Assembly: GCA_030740295.1 (NCBI GenBank)
Contig: JASLXP010000653.1
Span: 1-5,282, forward strand
Origin: Planctomycetota bacterium
GTDB taxonomy: Bacteria; Planctomycetota; PUPC01; JACPCR01
DNA: 5,282 nucleotides
Direction of reading: 5' to 3'
Positions 1 to 4,564 of the stretch are shown in pieces. Position 1 is the stretch's first letter, and each line of letters begins with the position of its first letter. The notes under the pieces are model-generated. The model was not told the DNA's origin. It saw nothing but the letters and a program-made list of their open reading frames with translations, and made no database searches. The position numbers and the translations under genes were made by a program.

Positions 1-132
1 TGAGCAGTCTCTGAGCGCCCAAACCAGTTCGCCTGCCTGGGGGCTGTAGAAACAGACGGAGAGAGATTTGATTTGAAGCAGGTGGCCGGAAGAGATGGCT
101 GATGGTTGATGGTTGATGGTTGAACCTGCCAT
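1..132 (-). CDS. ABC transporter ATP-binding protein, N-terminal fragment (runs off left edge)
   Basis: On the minus strand an open frame runs from an ATG at 132 to the window edge (44 codons). Residues 18-26 read LLQIKSLSV, followed by F28, G34 and, at 39-44, ALRDCS. This is the first beta-strand and loop of ABC ATPases (pattern LLxIxxLSVxF...G...ALxDxS), most like the dipeptide/oligopeptide (DppD/OppD) or related branch. Walker A would be expected just outside the window, so no catalytic motif is visible and the substrate cannot be named. In known systems this subunit sits on the cytoplasmic face and powers import or export. The start is uncertain. ATG132 lacks a clear Shine-Dalgarno site. 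The frame stays open upstream to a TAA at 294-292, with an in-frame ATG at 264 that would add 44 residues. Residues 4-13 are encoded by a heptanucleotide repeat, an odd N-terminus for this family. The gene is divergent from the large plus-strand gene at 370. Confidence 0.6.
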   Translation of the reverse strand, partial: MAGSTINHQPSAISSGHLLQIKSLSVCFYSPQAGELVWALRDCS

Positions 133-135
133 CTC
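92..135. repeat. 8-bp inverted repeat bracketing the heptamer run
   Basis: GAGATGGC at 92-99 and its exact complement GCCATCTC at 128-135 enclose a 28-base interval that holds most of the heptamer run. A folded transcript would place the repeat, and on the minus strand the ATG at 132, in or next to a stem-loop. The left arm overlaps the first heptamer copy, so part of the symmetry may be incidental. No role is established. Confidence 0.5.
94..121. repeat. Heptanucleotide tandem repeat, (GATGGYT)x4
   Basis: Four head-to-tail copies of a 7-base unit: GATGGCT at 94-100, then three perfect GATGGTT copies at 101-107, 108-114 and 115-121. The run lies at the start of the minus-strand ABC ATPase frame, downstream of both candidate ATGs (132 and 264). 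Seven is not a multiple of three, so gain or loss of one copy would shift that frame. It could equally be an intergenic repeat if the gene really starts at an unrecognised codon nearer the conserved LLQI motif. Confidence 0.85.
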
Positions 136-162
136 ACTATCAAAGGCAACCGGAGGGGGAGG

Positions 163-178
163 TGCAAACAGGTTTGCA
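163..178. promoter_or_regulatory. 16-base inverted repeat, possible operator
   Basis: TGCAAAC at 163-169 and GTTTGCA at 172-178 are perfect 7-base complementary arms separated by AG. The size and symmetry resemble binding sites of dimeric repressors such as the LacI or GntR types. It lies between the divergent ABC ATPase start (if at 132) and the large exported-protein gene at 370, where a shared operator would be expected. No regulator gene is in the window, and the assignment rests on symmetry alone. If the ATPase starts at 264, this stretch is coding instead. Confidence 0.35.
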
Positions 179-283
179 GAGACCGGCCTCAGCAGTCTAA
201 CCAGTTGAATCAGTTCATCCGCAACTGCGCGGGCAGGCTGCCTTCGGCCGCAGAGGCGGAACATGCGGAAGATCCCAACACGC

Positions 284-312
284 TTTACCTTTTACGTCCC
301 CTTGCCTATCCT
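284..312 (+). promoter_or_regulatory. Candidate sigma70-type promoter for the large exported-protein gene
   Basis: TTTACC at 284-289 (4 of 6 to TTGACA) and TATCCT at 307-312 (4 of 6 to TATAAT) are separated by exactly 17 bases. Transcription would begin near 319, giving a leader of about 50 bases before the ATG at 370, which is a sensible length. A second -10-like hexamer, TAAAAT at 348-353, is too close to the ribosome binding site to serve this gene well. Both elements are weak matches. Confidence 0.3.
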
Positions 313-357
313 TAACCGCCTTCCTTTCTGCATCGGTTTCTTGAGAATAAAATCCAC

Positions 358-362
358 GAGGA
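358..362 (+). promoter_or_regulatory. Ribosome binding site for the 1043-residue protein
   Basis: GAGGA at 358-362 lies 7 bases upstream of the ATG at 370. This is a standard Shine-Dalgarno element at good spacing and fixes the start directly in front of a signal peptide. Confidence 0.75.
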
Positions 363-369
363 AAGTTCG

Positions 370-3300
370 ATGATTCGCAGCCTTGCACTGCCCCTTATTG
401 CCCTGTTTCTCTGCCTGTCTACTCATGCCGCGGATGAAGGCTATCTGCGCATCCGCGACGGCGCGCCCAAAAGGTTCGTTCATTACAAGCTCGACGCGGG
501 AGAACTGGTCAGGCCAGACCAGCATTTCAAGGAAGCGAAAAATATCGGGCACAACGATCTGCTCCTCACCATCAAGGATGACGAAGGAGCGGTATCGACC
601 GTCCGGCTGGTCAGGAAGCGGAATGCGACGATTGTGATCCCCCGAACGAAATTCAACCACCTGCTGGTTGGTGTCGAGTGTCTCGACCTGGCCACTTACC
701 AGGATGCTTCGAATCTGCTGAGCCAGTTTGCATCCTCGAAAAGAGAAATCATCAGGCAGCCCAGCCAGGCCGCTGAAGCGGCCGTCCTGAAAGCGCGGGC
801 CAAAGCTATTGCGAAGTTCGATGAATTCAGAACCAACCGCCAGCAACTCGATGCCAAAAATGCTTTGGCCGAGATTGAAGCTTCTTGGGCCGCCATACAG
901 AAGGATGCACTCAAGGTTCGCTCCAAATTGAGCCTCACCATCGAAGGCGATTTTCCGGAACTGCACCGGGCGATTACCACGACCGAGAGCTTGAGCTTTC
1001 CCGTTTCCGATACCGCTGCCTCGGTCAAAAGTCTGCAGCGTCTGCGCAAGCAGCTCGCAAGCTTGAGTGAAACGGTCAATAAGCCGAAGGAAGAGCGGCC
1101 GGCTTACGTCGTCAATCTTGAAACGGATTACCCGGAAGTCCATGCCATCAGCGGCGTGAAGCTCGGTACCTCGGCCACGGACACCGCTGAATACTTGAAG
1201 TCACTTCAAAGACTATCCGCGGAACTTCAGTCCATGGATCGGAAATACAAGGCCGGTTCGGCGACAGCCGTCAAGGTCGATCCGGACGGGTATGCAAAAG
1301 CGCAATCGGCTCTCAAAGCAAGGCCGAATCTCAAGCAGTTGAGCGCGCTGTCTAAAGGGCTGGGAAAGGATGTTGCCGCAAGCCGCGCCTACGTGGAGAG
1401 CATCAACGCTTCCTCCATCACGCTCACCGAAGAGGGATTTGAAGACGCTCAGAAACCGTTTCTCAAACAGGTCGCCGGACTGGACACCCCGCTCAAGGCA
1501 CTGGCGGCAGCCATAGAAAAAGTCGCCGCGGCCCATGGAGCAGTCAAGACGGCTTCAGAAGACCTGAACACTGCTCTGGATACGAATTCGGTGAAATCAC
1601 TTGCATCGCTGTCGCAGGCGGATTTTGCAGGAAGACTGACAGATAAGAACCGTGAATTCGATGCCGTCCCCGTCCTGGCCTCCATCAAGGAAATCACGGG
1701 CAAGGTCAGCAGTCTCACCAAAGCACTGTCGGGGGCCGGTGGCGGGCAGAACGAGTTGGCCAAGGCCGTAGAGGCCGTGTCCTTGCAGGCAGCTCTGCTG
1801 CGGGTCTCGGCAAAGGAGTTGAAGGTCCGGCAGTCTGAAGTCCCCACACTCATCAAGCGCCTTCAGAGGAGTCCTCGCTTGAGCACGCCGGATATCGATG
1901 GAACCTCGGCCGGTCTGTCGGCGTATTCAGCCGCGCTTGATGCCGCGGGTGGCGCGGTCAGAAGCAACATCATTGCGGTGGCAGCCCATTCAAAGAAAGC
2001 CACATCCGGCAATACGATTCCGGCAGAAATCAAAACACGGATCAAGAAGGCCTCCGGCGCAGCGAGGGTTGTCATGCAATCCCTGGCCGGTCCCCGCAAC
2101 GCGACTAAAGCTGTCCAGGCAGCCACCCGCCGATTCGAGAAGGCGTCGGCTCAGCTCAGTTCGGCACTCTCTGCGAGCCCTGCATCAGCCAAATACAGAG
2201 CGAATACGAGCAGAGCCGCGGGCAACCTCAGCGTTGCCGCTAAGGCACTGGCCAGTTCAAGTGCGAGTCTTCAGAAGGCGGATGACAGTGTTACCCGAAA
2301 CTCTTCCTCACTGGCGCTCGATCTGGGCGCGTTGAACACCGCTCTGAACAGCAATCTGAGCCAGCTCCCGAACGATCTGCTCGCGCTTCTCGCCAGCATC
2401 CCGGCGGCCATGTCGAAAACCGTCCAGGCCCAGAACATCATCGGAAAAATGACTTTTTTGGACCGCACCGCCAGGATGGCGAACGAAGCTTCTACATCCG
2501 TTTCAAACCGTGTGGAGGAAGTGATCGAAAAGGCTGGACTCAACAGAAAGGAAGTGAATTTTGTCCCGGTGCAGAAAGCGGTCGCTGAGGCATCGAAGCA
2601 GCTCGAGACACTCTCATATTCGGAATGGAGTGCCCAGGCGACGAGCGTTTCGAGAGCCGCAGAGAAAATGAAGGCAGCATCCGATCAGGCGGCCGCCAGT
2701 GTCTTTCCGTTCCCGCTCACGACTGCCGATAAGGCAAAATCCGCGGCAGGAGCTTCAAATGCGCTGAATGGCCTCCTCAATCAGGCATCAACCGCCGCAA
2801 AGGCATTGAATCAGAAACAGAATGCAGCGGCTGCGTCTTTGAAGGCCCTGCAGCAGGCCATGTCGGTTGCTGGCCTGGGCGGGGAAGATCTTGTCCTTCC
2901 AACAACAGATCTGGACGGCTGGGATCAAGCGGCATCCGAGGCCCTTCCGGTGGAAAAGCAGTGGCAGAATGTCGCTGCCTCCAATGCGAAGAGAATGAAG
3001 CAGGCAGGCGAACGGGCCGGCGTGCTCCTGGCCGACCGGTTGGAGAAAGAGATCGAAGAGGGCATCGCTGTCATGCGCAAAGAGGTCGATAAGGTCGAAG
3101 AATGCCTGAAGACGGCAGTGGCGAACCGGGACGAGATTGCCGAATACCAGGTGGAGCATGCGGTCAACGTGGCCGTGGACGGCATCCATCCGGAGGCGCT
3201 GACTGCTTATGGAGAAGTCCGTTCACTTCTGGCTTTGGATGACGCCGCTTTGAAGAGAGCTGCGCAGGTCCTTAAGCGCGGTCGGAACGCCATCAAATGG

Positions 3301-3501
3301 AACTATGGCGCCCCCGAACGGGCCGTCGCCACGTTTGAGAGCGATACCAGTAAGCTGCAGGCGGAGATGAAGAAGGCCAGCGATTGTGTCTGGGCTCACA
3401 AGACCGCGGCCACCAACAAGGCGAGTGAGCTCCGTGCTCTCATCAGGAAGACCCAGGCCCTGGTCGCCCGAGGCGAGAAAGAAGGGCGGGAAAAACCCTG
3501 A
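370..3501 (+). CDS. Large exported Ala/Ser/Lys-rich helical repeat protein, function unknown
   Basis: This encodes a 1043-residue protein that I do not recognise. Residues 1-20 form a Sec signal peptide: an Arg at position 3, a Leu/Ala-rich core, and a likely signal peptidase I cut after THA (20/21). Cys15 lacks a lipobox, so a lipoprotein is unlikely. Residues 22-105 look beta-rich (YLRIRD, LLLTIKDD, ATIVIP, LLVGVECLDL) and may form a small head domain. Residues 130-185 look like one long helix. Residues 187-392 hold four degenerate repeats. From about 393 to 850 the chain is low-complexity Ala/Ser/Lys/Leu helix with a glycine hinge at 454-459. The last 180 residues are charged coiled coil with two cysteines (C912, C1006), ending in a basic tail. 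The mature protein has one other Cys, C104. No catalytic motif, sortase signal or clear transmembrane span is seen. The architecture fits an elongated periplasmic or surface fibre or scaffold, but that is inference. The start is supported by GAGGA 7 bases upstream and by the signal peptide. A 189-base gap separates it from the next gene. Confidence 0.9.
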   Translation: MIRSLALPLIALFLCLSTHAADEGYLRIRDGAPKRFVHYKLDAGELVRPDQHFKEAKNIGHNDLLLTIKDDEGAVSTVRLVRKRNATIVIPRTKFNHLLVGVECLDLATYQDASNLLSQFASSKREIIRQPSQAAEAAVLKARAKAIAKFDEFRTNRQQLDAKNALAEIEASWAAIQKDALKVRSKLSLTIEGDFPELHRAITTTESLSFPVSDTAASVKSLQRLRKQLASLSETVNKPKEERPAYVVNLETDYPEVHAISGVKLGTSATDTAEYLKSLQRLSAELQSMDRKYKAGSATAVKVDPDGYAKAQSALKARPNLKQLSALSKGLGKDVAASRAYVESINASSITLTEEGFEDAQKPFLKQVAGLDTPLKALAAAIEKVAAAHGAVKTASEDLNTALDTNSVKSLASLSQADFAGRLTDKNREFDAVPVLASIKEITGKVSSLTKALSGAGGGQNELAKAVEAVSLQAALLRVSAKELKVRQSEVPTLIKRLQRSPRLSTPDIDGTSAGLSAYSAALDAAGGAVRSNIIAVAAHSKKATSGNTIPAEIKTRIKKASGAARVVMQSLAGPRNATKAVQAATRRFEKASAQLSSALSASPASAKYRANTSRAAGNLSVAAKALASSSASLQKADDSVTRNSSSLALDLGALNTALNSNLSQLPNDLLALLASIPAAMSKTVQAQNIIGKMTFLDRTARMANEASTSVSNRVEEVIEKAGLNRKEVNFVPVQKAVAEASKQLETLSYSEWSAQATSVSRAAEKMKAASDQAAASVFPFPLTTADKAKSAAGASNALNGLLNQASTAAKALNQKQNAAAASLKALQQAMSVAGLGGEDLVLPTTDLDGWDQAASEALPVEKQWQNVAASNAKRMKQAGERAGVLLADRLEKEIEEGIAVMRKEVDKVEECLKTAVANRDEIAEYQVEHAVNVAVDGIHPEALTAYGEVRSLLALDDAALKRAAQVLKRGRNAIKWNYGAPERAVATFESDTSKLQAEMKKASDCVWAHKTAATNKASELRALIRKTQALVARGEKEGREKP
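928..1545 (+). repeat. Four degenerate protein repeats within the exported protein
   Basis: Residues 187-236, 246-293, 300-342 and 349-392 of the 1043-residue protein share a layout: a short beta-like stretch with alternating hydrophobics (LTIEGDF, VNLETDY, VKVDPDGY, ITLTEEGF), an aromatic followed by a helix start (FPELH, YPEVH, YAKAQ, FEDAQ), and then an amphipathic helix. The first two copies are closest, sharing DTA and an identical KSLQRL block 57 residues apart. Copies three and four match only in the beta-like stretch and the general pattern. The boundaries are approximate, and the fourth copy is the least certain. Confidence 0.6.
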
Positions 3502-3518
3502 AAACGCTAAAGTTTTTT
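3500..3518 (+). terminator. Weak terminator-like AT hairpin after the large gene
   Basis: Starting inside the stop codon, AAAAC at 3501-3505 can pair with GTTTT at 3512-3516 around a six-base loop, and two further T residues follow. A small GGG/CCC hairpin (3488-3490 with 3496-3498) precedes it. The T-run is typical of intrinsic terminators, but the main stem is short and AT-rich, so termination may be inefficient or Rho-dependent. Confidence 0.3.
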
Positions 3519-3572
3519 CAGATCTTCCGATAATTCCAACAGCGGTTATTTTCCAGTTTTGAACGGCCACGG

Positions 3573-3600
3573 ATTCGGTCTCTCCGGTGTCACACCGAAT
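3573..3600. repeat. Inverted repeat in the leader of the glycine-zipper gene
   Basis: ATTCGGT at 3573-3579 and ACCGAAT at 3594-3600 are perfect 7-base complements around a 14-base loop. Two flanking G-T pairs can extend the stem in RNA. The loop contains a second, smaller symmetry, GGTGT-C-ACACC, at 3586-3596, which overlaps the right arm and would compete with the main stem. There is no T-run after it, so it is not an ordinary intrinsic terminator. An operator or a leader RNA structure for the gene at 3691 are possible readings. Confidence 0.5.
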
Positions 3601-3690
3601 TTCAGGCAGGAAGAGGACCGTTCTCCCTGTTCATTGAGGCTGAAGGATCTCCCTTCACTTCGTCCCAGCCACCTCGATGAGAGAACGAAC

Positions 3691-4269
3691 ATGTCCCACA
3701 TCCAACCGGTATCCGACCACTACGGTCCGGCGATTCAGCCCTTTTATCCCAAGCCCCTTCACCCTCCTCTTGAAGCCCCGGCTCAAAAGGGTGGGCACGA
3801 TACCGTCAGCATCAGCGCGGACGCGCATCGGCAATACCAGACCGCCGGCCATCCCACGCACGCTCATCATGTTGCGGCCGCGCAGCCTCTTCGTGGAGCA
3901 GCAGAAATTCACCATCGCCCGGAATTGCACCCTCAAGAACCTCAGAAGCCCACGCATTCACTTCAGAAGCCCAGGCACTCACTTCGCAGAGCTCTCAAAG
4001 CTGCAGGACTCGGCGCCCGCCACATCGGCGGCCTGACCGGCGGATATATCGGCCGGTTTGTCGGTAAACAGATAGGCGGTCTTGTCGCAGACCTGACCGG
4101 CAGCAAGGCGCTCGGAAAAGCCGCAGGCACGATTGCGGGAACGACGTCAGGCGCGTTCGCAGGCGGCCTGTTCGGCGCGGCCTGCCCCTCTTTCTGCCCC
4201 CATGGCGGAGCACTTTTCGCCGGCATCTCTGGTGCATTCGAGGCGTTCAAAGCCAACCAGGGACATTGA
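3691..4269 (+). CDS. His/Pro-rich protein with double glycine-zipper C-terminus, function unknown
   Basis: This encodes a 192-residue protein that I do not recognise. Residues 1-100 are rich in Pro, His and Gln with no hydrophobic core, so they are probably disordered. Fifteen His fall within the first 111 residues, including the cluster HPTHAHH at 54-60. A short DTVSISADA motif sits at 37-45. Residues 84-97 are a tandem heptapeptide, PQKPTHS/LQKPRHS. Residues 113-129 carry Gly at 113, 117, 121, 125 and 129, and residues 142-162 carry Gly at 142, 146, 150, 154, 158 and 162. These are two perfect GxxxG ladders joined by a short polar linker. C165 and C169 follow, then a third Gly/Ala/Phe-rich stretch to the end. 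Glycine zippers of this type pack helices in membranes and occur in 17-kDa-antigen-like lipoproteins, pore formers and some bacteriocins. There is no N-terminal signal peptide. ATG3691 was chosen over an upstream in-frame TTG at 3559 because the intervening residues look non-coding; its ribosome site (GAGAGA, 3679-3684) is weak. Confidence 0.8.
   Translation: MSHIQPVSDHYGPAIQPFYPKPLHPPLEAPAQKGGHDTVSISADAHRQYQTAGHPTHAHHVAAAQPLRGAAEIHHRPELHPQEPQKPTHSLQKPRHSLRRALKAAGLGARHIGGLTGGYIGRFVGKQIGGLVADLTGSKALGKAAGTIAGTTSGAFAGGLFGAACPSFCPHGGALFAGISGAFEAFKANQGH
3940..3981 (+). repeat. 21-base in-frame tandem duplication
   Basis: The segments 3940-3960 and 3961-3981 match at 18 of 21 positions and each encode seven residues, PQKPTHS and LQKPRHS. 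The duplication keeps the frame. Two of the three differences change an amino acid (P to L, T to R) and one is silent. It extends the basic, His-containing linker just before the glycine-zipper region. Confidence 0.8.
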
Positions 4270-4403
4270 CGTTGAGATGACGACTGAGGCCCCACCAGCG
4301 TAATTCTCCTCAATTTCCTGCCGCTCCAATCCACGGAATTAAAGGGATGCCCCAGGCTTCCCAGACTCCGTGCATTGGCCCAGGCAAAGACCGGATACAG
4401 GTT

Positions 4404-4420
4404 GCCCGAAGGACGCGGGC
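4404..4420. repeat. Small GC-rich inverted repeat between genes
   Basis: GCCCG at 4404-4408 and CGGGC at 4416-4420 can form a five-pair GC stem with a seven-base loop. No T-run follows, so it is at best part of a Rho-dependent termination zone for the upstream gene. The rest of 4270-4465 shows no gene or RNA that I can support. Confidence 0.3.
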
Positions 4421-4465
4421 CTCGTTGCCGATTACAGTGTTCTGCACCTACTTCCGAATCTGATC

Positions 4466-4474
4466 TGATATTAT
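4466..4474 (+). promoter_or_regulatory. Candidate extended -10 promoter for the dehydrogenase transcript
   Basis: TGATATTAT at 4466-4474 fits the extended -10 pattern TGnTATAAT, with TATTAT matching five of six bases. No convincing -35 hexamer is found 16-18 bases upstream, as is usual for extended -10 promoters. Transcription would start near 4481, about 20 bases before the ribosome site at 4501 and 33 before the small frame at 4514. The position fits well, but short matches like this do occur by chance. Confidence 0.4.
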
Positions 4475-4500
4475 CTCCAGTCTGAAGCCTGGAATTCCGC

Positions 4501-4505
4501 AGAGG
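4501..4505 (+). promoter_or_regulatory. Shine-Dalgarno site serving the 16-codon leader frame
   Basis: AGAGG at 4501-4505 is followed by an 8-base spacer and ATG4514, which is ideal spacing. No comparable element lies 5-12 bases before the dehydrogenase ATG at 4561, where the sequence reads CCACAGATCGC. Ribosomes would therefore load first at the small frame. Confidence 0.55.
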
Positions 4506-4513
4506 CAACTCTC

Positions 4514-4564
4514 ATGAGAATTCAAGAAGATTTCAATCATCCTGAGTATCCACAGATCGCATGA
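4514..4564 (+). CDS. 16-codon leader peptide overlapping the dehydrogenase start
   Basis: The frame encodes MRIQEDFNHPEYPQIA and ends in TGA at 4562-4564. This overlaps the dehydrogenase ATG (4561-4563) as ATGA, the classic arrangement for termination-reinitiation coupling. It has the best ribosome site in this region (AGAGG, 8-base spacer). The peptide has no run of one amino acid of the kind seen in attenuation leaders and resembles no protein I know. Its role is probably to deliver ribosomes to the dehydrogenase start rather than to make a functional peptide. The alternative is a chance frame, and conservation in relatives would decide. Confidence 0.45.
   Translation: MRIQEDFNHPEYPQIA

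Noticed and set aside
1..3. TGA at the first bases as the stop of an upstream plus-strand gene
   Set aside because: Nothing upstream is visible to support it. The minus strand here reads through as an ABC ATPase N-terminus, so the triplet is most likely coincidental.
94..121. CRISPR-like array
   Set aside because: The repeat unit is only seven bases and the copies abut with no spacers, so this is a simple tandem repeat.
403..417. Possible lipoprotein signal (LFLC, Cys15) in the large exported protein
   Set aside because: The residue before Cys is Leu, not Gly, Ala or Ser, and a better signal peptidase I site (THA, cut 20/21) follows.
292..1143. Long minus-strand open frame (283 codons) opposite the large exported-protein gene
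   Set aside because: It lies almost wholly antisense to a frame with a clear signal peptide, a good ribosome site and internal protein repeats. Its translation shows no recognisable domain, so it is a shadow of codon bias on the other strand.
3559..3690. TTG-initiated 44-residue N-terminal extension of the glycine-zipper protein
   Set aside because: TTG is a rarer start with no ribosome site before it. The added residues run through the nested inverted repeat and look like translated leader. ATG3691 gives a compact, compositionally consistent N-terminus.
3677..4036. Plus-strand frame of 119 codons overlapping the start of the zipper gene
   Set aside because: It is an out-of-frame shadow starting at an ATG inside the ribosome-site region, with Arg/Pro/Thr-rich composition and no domain. 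The other frame holds the regular glycine ladders.
3963..4508. Minus-strand open frame of 181 codons across the zipper gene and the following gap
   Set aside because: More than half is the complement of the Gly/Ala-rich coding region, which produces stop-free Pro/Arg/Ala-rich antisense. The part in the gap has no family signature.
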